Shown here in pieces: positions 1-7,687 of a DNA stretch of 33,135 nt. Source of the DNA: Bacteroidales bacterium (GTDB taxonomy: Bacteria; Bacteroidota; Bacteroidia; Bacteroidales; UBA932); contig JAKSKD010000019.1 of assembly GCA_024401925.1 (NCBI GenBank), positions 1 to 33,135 of the forward strand, read 5' to 3'. The notes beneath the pieces are model-generated. The model was not told the origin of the DNA. It did no database searches and saw nothing but the letters and a program-made list of their open reading frames with translations. A program made the translations under genes and the position numbers. The first letter of the stretch is position 1. Each line of letters starts with the position of its first letter.

Positions 1-71
1 CTCCTACAGGATTCAAACCTGTAACCTTCTGATCCGTAGTCAGATGCTCTATTCAATTGAGCTAAGGAGCC
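1..71 (-). tRNA. tRNA-Arg (anticodon ACG), 3' end cut by window start
   Basis: On the minus strand a cloverleaf reads from 71 to 1. The 5' acceptor strand GGCTCCT would pair with AGGAGCC, of which only AGGAG is inside the window. The anticodon stem TCTGA/TCAGA encloses the loop CTACGGA, giving anticodon ACG, which reads CGU/CGC/CGA arginine codons after A34 deamination. The T arm has the stem ACAGG/CCTGT around TTTGAAT. The last two acceptor bases and the discriminator are missing only because the window starts here. It lies 15 bp behind the rplS stop on the same strand, so it is probably co-transcribed with rplS. Confidence 0.93.
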
Positions 72-86
72 GGGGAAAGGTCAGGA

Positions 87-458
87 TTATGCCTCGACCT
101 TTGTCATTTTCTTCTCACGGATGCGGGCCTTCTTACCTGCAAGGTTGCGGAGGTAGAAGATACGTGCACGACGTACGCGACCGTATTTGTTGACTTCGAT
201 TTTCTCGATGAAAGGAGACTCGAATGGGAATATTCTCTCAACACCGATGCCGCCTGATACTTTGCGGACTGTGAAGGTGCGGGTGAATGGGGTGGCGCCG
301 CTGATCTGAAGTACTACGCCCCTGAAGTTCTGGAGTCTGTCCTTGTCACCTTCCTTGATTCTGTAGGTGACGGTTACTGTATCTCCGGCCTTGAATTCTG
401 GATAAGAAGCTACTTTCTCATTTGCGAAAGCCTGCTCTACTACTTTAATGAAATCCAT
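87..458 (-). CDS. rplS: 50S ribosomal protein L19
   Basis: L19 is a large-subunit protein at the interface with the 30S subunit. The 123-aa product has the usual family length of about 115-125 aa. Family landmarks visible are the FKAGDTVTV stretch near residues 23-31, the LQNFRGVVL core near 42-50, RTFTVRKVSGGIGVERIFP near 60-78 and the basic tail GRVRRARIFYLRN. The start is ATG at 458. No clear Shine-Dalgarno site precedes it, as expected in this phylum. It has its own strong promoter (534-564) and is followed at 15 bp by tRNA-Arg. The usual neighbours rpsP, rimM and trmD are not in the window. Confidence 0.98.
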   Translation of the reverse strand: MDFIKVVEQAFANEKVASYPEFKAGDTVTVTYRIKEGDKDRLQNFRGVVLQISGATPFTRTFTVRKVSGGIGVERIFPFESPFIEKIEVNKYGRVRRARIFYLRNLAGKKARIREKKMTKVEA

Positions 459-533
459 GTTTTTCTTTAATTTTAATGCGCAACGTCACGGTACCTTAAT
501 TTAAAAATGTGAGAGGTTGCTTTTTGTGGATTG

Positions 534-564
534 CAAAGGTATAAATTATTTTCAGTCCTACAAA
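534..564 (-). promoter_or_regulatory. Bacteroidetes-type promoter of rplS
   Basis: Read on the minus strand, TTTG (564-561) is followed after 19 nt by TACCTTTG (541-534), matching the phylum consensus TTTG-N19-21-TAnnTTTG. Transcription would begin near 525-530, giving a leader of about 70 nt for rplS and the following tRNA-Arg. The -33 element lies within 10 bp of the dnaJ stop codon, so the 109-bp gap between dnaJ and rplS mostly holds this promoter and leader. Confidence 0.8.
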
Positions 565-567
565 ATT

Positions 568-1752
568 TTAGAAAATATTTTTCTCTTTTTCGAACACGGC
601 CCTGTCGTCTCTGCTGAGATCTACCTTGAAACTGTCACTGTTGCGCATGCTTTCAAGTATCTCCTTCTCCGAGCGGCTCAGTTTGTGCGGCATCCAGACT
701 AGTATCTTGACGTAAAGATCGCCTCTGCCGTATCCGTTGACTGACGGGAGACCTTTGCCTCTGAGCTTTTGGATTGTGCCGGATTGGGTGCCAGGCTCGA
801 TTTTCAGTTTTTCGCTTCCTCCGAGACAAGGAATTGTGACCTCACATCCCAGAAGCGCGTCTGTGACAGGAATGATATGGGTGTAGAAAAGGTTGTTGCC
901 GTCACGTTTGAGTTGCGGGTGCTCCACCTGCTCTATGATGAGAAGGAGGTCTCCGTTCACTCCATTATGTGGCGCGGCATGTCCTTCGCCCCTCACGGTA
1001 ATCTGCATTCCGTCTTCGACTCCAGCAGGCACTTTTATCTTCACTGTTTCCCTTCTGCGGCTGAGGCCGGTTCCGTCACAGTTGCGACAAGGGTTGGATA
1101 CAATCTTTCCTTCTCCCTGACATTGCGGACAGGTCGAGTAGGTCATTGTACGTCCGAAAATGGTGTTGGTCACGTGCTGAACCTGACCGCTTCCCTTGCA
1201 GGTAGGGCAGGTCTTTATGTCTGAGGCATTCTTTGTGCCCTTTCCACCGCATTCCTGGCAAGGGCGGTTGCGCTCTATACTGATTTCTTTCTCCGCGCCA
1301 TTTGCGATTTCCTCAAGTGTCAGTTTTACCCTGGTACGTATGTCGCGCCCTCTGAAAACCTTGGGCTGCTGCTCTCCGCCGCCGAATCCGCCGAACCCGT
1401 TTCCAAATCCCCCAAATCCGCTGAAACCTCCGAATCCGCCTCCGAAGAGGTTGTTGAGGATGTCGTTGAGGTTGCCGAATCCCTGGCTGAAGTCGGGACC
1501 CGCGGCTCCGTCCACTCCGGCGAAACCGAACTGGTCGTACTTCGCCTTCTTGTCCGGGTCACTCAATACGGAATAAGCCTCCGAGGCTTCCTTGAACTTC
1601 TCCTCGGCGGTTTTCTTCTCTGCATCTGTGCCGCTCACCCATCTGTCAGGGTGCCATTTCAGGGCCGCTTTGCGGTATGCACTCTTTATGTCGTCGGCCG
1701 AAGCTCCTTTCTGGAGCCCCAACACCTCATAGTAATCTCTTTTCTCTGCCAT
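568..1752 (-). CDS. dnaJ: Chaperone protein DnaJ (Hsp40)
   Basis: DnaJ delivers substrates to DnaK and stimulates its ATPase. The 394-aa product has the full type I layout. The N-terminal J domain has HPD at residues 34-36, followed by a Gly/Phe-rich linker at about 100-126 with many GGF repeats. A zinc-finger domain carries four CxxCxGxG modules (CQECGGKG, CPTCKGSG, CPQCQGEG, CRNCDGTG), and the C-terminal substrate-binding region follows. A short insertion after HPD (WVSGTDAEKKTAEE) lengthens the J domain, as is common in this phylum. The ATG at 1752 lies 2 bp after the grpE stop, so grpE-dnaJ form one operon. No CIRCE element was seen upstream. Confidence 0.98.
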   Translation of the reverse strand: MAEKRDYYEVLGLQKGASADDIKSAYRKAALKWHPDRWVSGTDAEKKTAEEKFKEASEAYSVLSDPDKKAKYDQFGFAGVDGAAGPDFSQGFGNLNDILNNLFGGGFGGFSGFGGFGNGFGGFGGGEQQPKVFRGRDIRTRVKLTLEEIANGAEKEISIERNRPCQECGGKGTKNASDIKTCPTCKGSGQVQHVTNTIFGRTMTYSTCPQCQGEGKIVSNPCRNCDGTGLSRRRETVKIKVPAGVEDGMQITVRGEGHAAPHNGVNGDLLLIIEQVEHPQLKRDGNNLFYTHIIPVTDALLGCEVTIPCLGGSEKLKIEPGTQSGTIQKLRGKGLPSVNGYGRGDLYVKILVWMPHKLSRSEKEILESMRNSDSFKVDLSRDDRAVFEKEKNIF

Positions 1753-1754
1753 AT

Positions 1755-2294
1755 TTATGCGCCTACTACTACCTTGGCGTAGCGGATAACCTTACCTTTC
1801 AACAGATAGCCTGTCTGTACTACATCAATGACAAACCCCTTCTTGGCTTCATCCTGCACAGGGAACTGCGTCACAGCCTCGTGGAAGTCCACGTCGAACT
1901 TTTTGTCCCTTGCATCTATGACCTCAAGTCCGCGGGTCTTGAGATAGTCCATCAATTTATTATATATCAATGCTGTTCCTTCTTTTGCCGCTTCATCGGA
2001 AGACTTTGACAGCAGCTCCATAGCTCTCTCGCAGTCGTCCAAGACTGGGAGAAGTCCCTTGATGGTATCTTCTGCTGCAGTGCCGATAAGGTTGAGCTTT
2101 TCTTCTGCGGAGCGACGCCTGAAGGTTTCGAATTCGGCCATAAGGCGCAGGTAGTCATCCTTTTCCTTCTTCACCTGCTCCGTGAGTTCCTGGACCTGTT
2201 TCTGGGCTTCCTTCAGCGCATCTTTCTGCTTCTTTTCCTCTTTCGTTTCCTTAGGTGCGGCTTTCTTCGCCGTTTCAGTTTCTGTTTTTGCCAT
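1755..2294 (-). CDS. grpE: Nucleotide exchange factor GrpE
   Basis: GrpE releases ADP from DnaK. The 179-aa product has a Lys/Glu/Ala-rich disordered N terminus (about residues 1-30) and a long coiled coil (about 28-85, with heptad-like EAQKQVQELTEQVKKEKDD). The C-terminal wing ends in the GrpE signature region FHEAVTQFP...GKVIRYAKVVVG. The start is ATG at 2294. It is the first gene of the grpE-dnaJ pair, and the terminator of the upstream GH3 gene (2324-2360) separates the two transcription units. I found no convincing TAnnTTTG promoter in the short gap before it, so its promoter is unassigned; a stress-type promoter is possible. Confidence 0.97.
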   Translation of the reverse strand: MAKTETETAKKAAPKETKEEKKQKDALKEAQKQVQELTEQVKKEKDDYLRLMAEFETFRRRSAEEKLNLIGTAAEDTIKGLLPVLDDCERAMELLSKSSDEAAKEGTALIYNKLMDYLKTRGLEVIDARDKKFDVDFHEAVTQFPVQDEAKKGFVIDVVQTGYLLKGKVIRYAKVVVGA

Positions 2295-2317
2295 TATATA
2301 TTTCGTTATTTTTTCAA

Positions 2318-2360
2318 TAAAAAACCGGATGGCAGTCCTTCAAAGAATTTGCCATCCGGT
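2318..2360 (-). terminator. Rho-independent terminator after GH3
   Basis: A perfect 11-bp inverted repeat, ACCGGATGGCA at 2324-2334 and TGCCATCCGGT at 2350-2360, encloses a 15-nt loop. Read on the minus strand it is followed at once by a run of six T residues (2323-2318). It lies 22 bp behind the GH3 stop codon and ahead of grpE, so it ends the long minus-strand transcript that starts with the POT transporter. Confidence 0.88.
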
Positions 2361-2381
2361 AAATTATGACAATATGTCAGT

Positions 2382-4712
2382 CTATCTTACTGACAGAAGT
2401 TCGAGCTCCTGTGAAGGAGCCATTGCGTTGTTTGCTTCCCAGGTGTAGGCCTTGATGTTGAGGACTGCGTTGGCCCTGATGTCAGCGACACTTGCACCGA
2501 ACTGGAAATTGTATTTGCCTGCTGCGGTCTCCCAGCGTGAAGCTGCCTCATTGAATGAAGCGAGGTCGTAAGGCATTACGCTGAAGACGAGGGTCTCGCT
2601 TTCGCCAGGCTTGAGTTCTCTGGTCTTTCCGAAGGTCTTGAGCTCCTTTGCCGGTTTCTCAAGTCCGCCTGCAGGTGCCGATACATAGACTTCAACAACT
2701 TCTCTTCCTGCAACTTTGCCTGTGTTGGTAACGGTGACAGAAGCGACGATATTGCCGTTCTTTGTCATCACAACGGTCGGCTTGCTGTATGAGAATGTCG
2801 TGTATGAAAGACCGAATCCGAACGGATAGGAAACCTCCTTGCCGACTGTGTCGAAATATCTGTAACCTACCCAGATACCCTCATTGTACTTGGTGTAGTC
2901 GATATTCTTGCGCGGCTGAGGCTTGTGGTCGCTCCAAGGGTTCACATTGACCCTTTCAGCGGCTGGACCTCCGAGAGGGAAGTTGAGTGATGAAGGATGG
3001 TCGAAGAAGTTGACAGGGAAGGTCATAGGAAGTTTTCCGGACGGATTTGCCTTGCCTGTGAGGACATCAACGACTGAATTTGCGCCTTCCTGGCCCGGAG
3101 ACCAAGGCAGAACGATTGCATCCACGAGATTCCTCCATGAGTAGGTCTCGATGACGCCGCCGATATTGAGTACGACGATGACTTTCTTTCCTGCCTGGTG
3201 GAATTCGGAGCTGACATTGTAGATGAGCTCGCGCTCGGTGGCTGAGAGCTCGAAGTCCTCGGCGGTGCGGTCTGCGCCTTCACCTGCGTTCCTTCCAATC
3301 ACTACGACCGCGAAGTCATTCTTTGCGGCCTGTGTTTTGATCGCTGCTGCAGGAACTTCCACCTCTTCGAGCTTTGCGTTGCCGAGAAGTATCCAGTTGG
3401 ATGAGCCTGCAAGTTTACTGTATGCGTGTGTGTAGTCCACTGATTTCTGATAGAAGTCTGCGAGGTCTGCGTCAAGTGTGAAGCCTGCATTTTCGAATGC
3501 TTCTTTCATATTGACGACATATGCCTTGTTGACATTGCCGGAACCTGTGCCTCCGGCTACGAAATCAAGGGATGTGATGCCGTAGAGAGCTACATTTCCC
3601 TTGCCCTGGAGAGGGAGGGTGCTGTTTTCGTTCCTGAGGAGGACGATGGACTCGTCTGCAGCCTTGCGGGCTACCTGAGCGTGTGCTGCGAGGTCAGGCC
3701 TGTTGGAGAATTTATATCCCTTGAAATTAGGAGTCTTGACGATGTATTCAAGGATGCGGCGGACATTCCTGTCAAGATCGGCCTCGGAGAGACTTCCGTC
3801 CTTGACGGCTGCGATGATACGGTCAATCTCCACCTGGTTGCCCGGCTCCATGAGGTCATTCCCTGCATGTACAGCCTTCACTGTCCCTGCTTTTGCTCCC
3901 CAGTCAGTCATTACGATGCCGTCATAGCCCCATTCATCGCGGAGAATGGTTGTGAGAAGGTCGTGCGACTGCTGTGTATAATCGCCGTTTATCTTGTTAT
4001 ATGAGGACATCACGGTCCAAGGCTGTCCTTTCTTTATGGCAATCTCGAAATTCTTGAGATAGAGTTCGCGGAGGGCGCGCTGGCTGATGATGGCGTCATC
4101 TTCGTTGCGGTTTGTCTCCTGGTCATTTCCTGCGAAGTGCTTTACGGAAACGCCCACTCCGTTGCTCTGGATGCCCTGTGTAAAGGCTGCTGCCATATTT
4201 CCGCTGAGGACTGGGTCTTCTGAGTAATATTCGAAATTTCTTCCGCAGAGAGGGTTTCTGTGGAGGTTGATACCAGGGGCGAGTAGAACGTCCACGCCAT
4301 ATTCGAGTACCTCATTTCCCATTGCGGTGGTCACCTCTCTCATAAGGTTGAGGTCCCAGGAACTTGCAAGCAGTGTTCCGATAGGGAAGCCTGTGCAGTA
4401 GAAAGTGTCGTCGGTACCTTTTCTGGTAGGGCTGATACGGAGACCTGCAGGACCGTCTGCAAGCACTGTATTAGGTATTCCGAGGCGGAAAACCGGTCTT
4501 GTGTTTCCGGCTGCCCCGGGAACCTCGTTGATTACTCCGGAGGTGACACCTTCCACGATGGCGGCTCTTGCTCCTCCAACTGAGAGGGATGCTTTTTCTT
4601 CGAGAGTCATTGCCTTGAGCACCTCATCGATGTTATCGCTCCTGAGTTGCGGCTGAGCGAAAACAGGGATTGCGATTGCGAACAATGCAATTGATGTAAG
4701 AATCTTTTTCAT
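2382..4712 (-). CDS. Secreted glycoside hydrolase family 3 (beta-glucosidase-like)
   Basis: GH3 enzymes release terminal beta-linked sugars by a retaining mechanism. I start at ATG 4712 because it begins a clean signal peptide (MKKILTSIALFAIAIPVFAQ). The ATG at 4742 would add ten residues and overlap trkA by ATGA. From 4712 the protein is 776 aa. The N-terminal barrel holds the substrate-binding KHFAGND segment and the nucleophile Asp at about residue 270 in GIVMTDWGA. The C-terminal alpha/beta sandwich contains a GxNAGEGADR loop typical of the family. A fibronectin III-like domain follows (from about residue 650). It is the last gene of the nine-gene minus-strand run and is unrelated in function to TrkA upstream. 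Substrate (glucoside, xyloside) cannot be decided from sequence. Confidence 0.93.
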   Translation of the reverse strand: MKKILTSIALFAIAIPVFAQPQLRSDNIDEVLKAMTLEEKASLSVGGARAAIVEGVTSGVINEVPGAAGNTRPVFRLGIPNTVLADGPAGLRISPTRKGTDDTFYCTGFPIGTLLASSWDLNLMREVTTAMGNEVLEYGVDVLLAPGINLHRNPLCGRNFEYYSEDPVLSGNMAAAFTQGIQSNGVGVSVKHFAGNDQETNRNEDDAIISQRALRELYLKNFEIAIKKGQPWTVMSSYNKINGDYTQQSHDLLTTILRDEWGYDGIVMTDWGAKAGTVKAVHAGNDLMEPGNQVEIDRIIAAVKDGSLSEADLDRNVRRILEYIVKTPNFKGYKFSNRPDLAAHAQVARKAADESIVLLRNENSTLPLQGKGNVALYGITSLDFVAGGTGSGNVNKAYVVNMKEAFENAGFTLDADLADFYQKSVDYTHAYSKLAGSSNWILLGNAKLEEVEVPAAAIKTQAAKNDFAVVVIGRNAGEGADRTAEDFELSATERELIYNVSSEFHQAGKKVIVVLNIGGVIETYSWRNLVDAIVLPWSPGQEGANSVVDVLTGKANPSGKLPMTFPVNFFDHPSSLNFPLGGPAAERVNVNPWSDHKPQPRKNIDYTKYNEGIWVGYRYFDTVGKEVSYPFGFGLSYTTFSYSKPTVVMTKNGNIVASVTVTNTGKVAGREVVEVYVSAPAGGLEKPAKELKTFGKTRELKPGESETLVFSVMPYDLASFNEAASRWETAAGKYNFQFGASVADIRANAVLNIKAYTWEANNAMAPSQELELLSVR

Positions 4713-4738
4713 GTTGTGTGCATTAATTATGGTTATTG

Positions 4739-6097
4739 TCATTTGAAGAATTTGTCCACTTCTTTGACTGCCTCAGGCAGTGCGAACACTGCTACTCTGT
4801 CATAGGCCTCGATCTGGGTCTCTCCCACGGCAATGAATGATTCGCTGCCGCGGATTACACCTCCGATGATAGCTTCTTTAGGAAAATCCAGGTCCTTCAG
4901 AGCGGCCTTGGTGACCCGGCTGTCAGGGGCGGCGGTGTATTCGAGGGCCTCGGCATTGGTTCCGCTCATATATTTCACAAAGCGGGCCTTTCCGCTGAGG
5001 GTGAACTTGAAGATCCTTCCTGCAGTGATGAGTTTTCTGTTGATTACGGTGTCCACACCCATTTCTTCCGCCAGCCTGATGTATTCGAGATTCTCCACTC
5101 CGGCAACGGTCTTTGCAATGCCGAACTTCTTGGCGGCTACGCAGGCGAGGATGTTTGCTTCGTCGCTGTCTGTCAGTGCTACGAATGCGTCAAAGTCCTT
5201 AATTCCTTCTTCGAGAAGAAAATCGGAGTTACGTCCGTCTCCGTTGGATATCAGTATGGCGCTGTCCAGCTTGGAACTGAGATCCAAGCATCTCTCGCGG
5301 TCTTTTTCGATGATTTTGACCCGTCCGAGCTGCTTGCTGAGGGATTTTGCCACAAGCTCGCCAGTGGTGCTTCCACCCATTATCATTACGCTGTCAACCT
5401 CCACGCTGCTTTTTCCGAAAAGTCTGAGCAGGTCAGGAAGTCCGTCCCTTAAGGTGATGGCGTACACAAGGTCGTTGTATTGGAATTTGGTGTCGAAACG
5501 CGGAATTATTGTCTGCTCGTCCCTGCTGATTGCGATAACCCTGAACAGGAGAGAATCATCTGCAATGCTTGCGGCGAATTCCCCGAGTTTGAGGTCGATG
5601 AGAGGGGAGTCATCATCCAGCTTGAATACTACTATCTGCAACTTTCCTCTTGCGAAATCCATTGATTCTGTGGTGCCGGTGTGCTTGATCTGGTCAGTGA
5701 TTTCATCTGCGGCAATCTTCTCCGGGTAGAAAAGCAGCTCCACACCCATCTCCTTGAACAGCAGCCTGTTCTCCGGAGTGAGATATTCCTCGTCACTGAT
5801 TCTGGCCGTTACCTTCTTGGCACCGAGGTTTTTGGCCAGTATGGCACTGACGATGTTGATTTCCTGATTTGTATATGGAAATACGGAAATAAACAGGTCG
5901 GCTTTGTGTGCACCAGCTTCCTTGAGGGCTTTGATGGAGGTAGGATTACCGTTTACGACAGCTACATCTGCAACTGAGGAAATCCTTGCCAGACGGGATG
6001 CGTCGCTGTCGAGCACGCAGATATCCCCGCCTTCGTGGCTGAGCATCTTGGCAAGATGGGAACCTATTTCTCCCGCACCTACAATGACGATTTTCAT
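4739..6097 (-). CDS. trkA: Trk system potassium uptake regulator TrkA
   Basis: TrkA is the cytoplasmic NAD(H)-binding gating subunit that assembles on the TrkH/TrkG potassium channel. The 452-aa product has the duplicated RCK layout. A first Rossmann domain carries GAGEIG at residues 7-12 and an acidic residue ending strand 2 (VLDSD), followed by a TrkA-C domain. A second RCK-N domain has GGSTTGE near residue 240, followed by a second TrkA-C. The start ATG at 6097 overlaps the stop of the glycosyltransferase by 4 bp, so translation is probably coupled. The channel gene trkH is not adjacent here, although it often is in other genomes. Confidence 0.95.
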   Translation of the reverse strand: MKIVIVGAGEIGSHLAKMLSHEGGDICVLDSDASRLARISSVADVAVVNGNPTSIKALKEAGAHKADLFISVFPYTNQEINIVSAILAKNLGAKKVTARISDEEYLTPENRLLFKEMGVELLFYPEKIAADEITDQIKHTGTTESMDFARGKLQIVVFKLDDDSPLIDLKLGEFAASIADDSLLFRVIAISRDEQTIIPRFDTKFQYNDLVYAITLRDGLPDLLRLFGKSSVEVDSVMIMGGSTTGELVAKSLSKQLGRVKIIEKDRERCLDLSSKLDSAILISNGDGRNSDFLLEEGIKDFDAFVALTDSDEANILACVAAKKFGIAKTVAGVENLEYIRLAEEMGVDTVINRKLITAGRIFKFTLSGKARFVKYMSGTNAEALEYTAAPDSRVTKAALKDLDFPKEAIIGGVIRGSESFIAVGETQIEAYDRVAVFALPEAVKEVDKFFK

Positions 6098-7086
6098 ATG
6101 TCTCTATTAACTAATGATTTTACAAATATAAATCCTTTATTCAGACCGTCAATTTTTCCGGAGGTCCTTTTCCCTTTCGGGAAACCGTGCCTGAGTTCCT
6201 TGAATTCTTTGTGCGCCTCCTTTACGCTCCGGGCATATTCCTTCTTCCCGTTCAGTGTGTACACAAATCCCGCGCAGCAGTCCAGGCATTTTCTGATGCC
6301 GAAAACTATCCTGGCCCTGACTGGTCCGATACTCTGCGTCAGATTGTTCTCCAGGAGCAGGAGATTGTTGCGGTAGTTGAGCTTCAGCTTGAATGGTGAC
6401 TCGTTGGAAAGGGTCCCTCCACCGATGTGGTAGATGCAGGATTGAGGAACGTTACAAACCTTGTATCCGGCGAGCTGGGCCCTCCAGCAGAGGTCTATCT
6501 CCTCCATATGTGCAAAGAACCTGTCGTCGAAGCCTCCAAGCCTGCGCCAGAGTTCTGCCCGAATCATAAGGCAGGCCCCGCTCACCCACAGAACATTCTC
6601 AGGCTTGTCATACTGTCCCTTGTCCTGCTCGACTTTATGCATGATTCTGCCTCTGCAGTAAGGGAATCCGAAGCAGTCCAGCCATCCTCCTGCCGCCCCG
6701 GCATATTCGAATGCAGACCGGTTGCTGAAGGAAAGAATCTTCGGGCCGCAGATGCCGCACTCCGGATGGGAGTTCATCCAGGCGTCAAGAACCTTGAGCC
6801 AGTCCGGAGCTACTTCCACATCTGAATTGATAAGGACATAGTTGTCCGCATCAATTTCTTTCAAAGCGCGGTTGTATCCTCCTGTGAAGCCGAAATTCTG
6901 CTCGAGCTGAATAATTCTGACAAGAGGGAAGCGGGTATGGACAAACTGCAGCGAACCATCTTCCGATGCGCTGTCCGCAACCACCACTTCCGCGTCAAGC
7001 CCCCGGCAACTTTCGATAAGTCCCGGAAGGAAGCGTTCGAGGTAGTCCCTGGTGTTCCAGTTAAGAATTACAACAGCAGTCTTCAT
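6094..7086 (-). CDS. Glycosyltransferase family 2 (rhamnosyltransferase-like)
   Basis: The 330-aa product has the GT2 (GT-A fold) pattern of cell-envelope glycosyltransferases. VVILNWNTRDYLERFL opens the nucleotide-sugar domain, VVADSASEDGS follows, and a metal-binding acidic motif lies at INSDVEV (about residues 86-92). The acceptor-side motif GACLMIRAELWRRLGGFD is followed by FFAHMEEIDLCWR, characteristic of WbbL-like enzymes. The C-terminal quarter is basic and may contact the membrane. The ATG at 7086 lies inside the 3' end of the slyD gene (26-bp overlap), and its TGA overlaps the trkA start. Sugar donor and acceptor are not predictable. Confidence 0.9.
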   Translation of the reverse strand: MKTAVVILNWNTRDYLERFLPGLIESCRGLDAEVVVADSASEDGSLQFVHTRFPLVRIIQLEQNFGFTGGYNRALKEIDADNYVLINSDVEVAPDWLKVLDAWMNSHPECGICGPKILSFSNRSAFEYAGAAGGWLDCFGFPYCRGRIMHKVEQDKGQYDKPENVLWVSGACLMIRAELWRRLGGFDDRFFAHMEEIDLCWRAQLAGYKVCNVPQSCIYHIGGGTLSNESPFKLKLNYRNNLLLLENNLTQSIGPVRARIVFGIRKCLDCCAGFVYTLNGKKEYARSVKEAHKEFKELRHGFPKGKRTSGKIDGLNKGFIFVKSLVNRDI

Positions 7087-7681
7087 CTTTATGTTCTCCG
7101 TGGTGGCAGCAGCCTCCTTCGTGGTCGTGATGATGGCAGCATCCGCCGTCTCCGTGATGGTGGTGTCCGCCGCATCCGCAAGAACATTCCTCTTCAGGAA
7201 GGAATTCTCCGTGGAGGCCTTCCTTCAGTTCCTTTTCGGTGGCGTCGCGCACTTCGAGAATCTTTCCTGTGAAATGCATTGTTTTGCCGGCCATAGGCGG
7301 GTTGAAGTCCATTGTGACGTCCTTCTCCTTGATCTCCACAATCATTCCCTGACATACTTCCCCTGCGGAATTCAGCATAGGAATGAAACGCCCGACTTCG
7401 AGAAGGTCATCTCTTATTTCTCCGTTGATCATGAAAGATTCCTTCGGGATGTCGAAGACCTTTTTCAGATCATACTCGCCATACCCTTCCTCCGGGACTA
7501 TCGTGCATTCGAAATCATCTCCCGGCTCTTTGCCCTCTACAGTGGCCTCGAGTTTCGGGATGAGCATATGCGTGCCCTGGATGTAGTCCAAAGGCGCATT
7601 TTCGTCAGCCTTGTCCACAATCTTTCCTTCAACTTCCAGTTGGTAGGTCATCACGACGACCTTGTTTTCCGAAATTTTCAT
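7061..7681 (-). CDS. slyD: FKBP-type peptidyl-prolyl isomerase, SlyD-like, with His/Cys-rich tail
   Basis: SlyD-type proteins combine prolyl isomerase and chaperone activity with metal binding, and in other bacteria deliver nickel. The 206-aa product begins with the FKBP half VVVMTYQLEVEGKIVDKA and continues with LDYIQGTHMLIPKLE. The insert-in-flap chaperone region lies at about residues 70-125, and DFNPPMAGKTMHFTGKILEVRDAT closes the FKBP fold. The last 42 residues hold 11 His and 10 Cys in CC/HHH clusters, a likely soft-metal (Ni, Zn, Cu) binding tail. The tail codons overlap the start of the downstream glycosyltransferase by 26 bp. PmbA lies 6 bp upstream. Assignment to SlyD is firm; the physiological metal is unknown. 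Confidence 0.93.
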   Translation of the reverse strand: MKISENKVVVMTYQLEVEGKIVDKADENAPLDYIQGTHMLIPKLEATVEGKEPGDDFECTIVPEEGYGEYDLKKVFDIPKESFMINGEIRDDLLEVGRFIPMLNSAGEVCQGMIVEIKEKDVTMDFNPPMAGKTMHFTGKILEVRDATEKELKEGLHGEFLPEEECSCGCGGHHHHGDGGCCHHHDHEGGCCHHGEHKDEDCCCNS

Positions 7682-7687
7682 ATTGTT

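Noticed and set aside
1196-1576. A plus-strand frame with striking proline-asparagine repeats
   Set aside because: It is the antisense of the Gly/Phe-rich linker of dnaJ; the repeats mirror glycine codons.
2295-2323. CIRCE or TAnnTTTG promoter upstream of grpE
   Set aside because: No TTAGCACTC-N9-GAGTGCTAA element is present, and the closest AATTCTTTG inside the terminator loop lacks the TA bases.
4833-5729. A 298-aa plus-strand open frame inside trkA
   Set aside because: It is antisense to a well-conserved TrkA with both RCK domains; its Ser/Leu-rich product has no recognisable domain and arises from codon bias.
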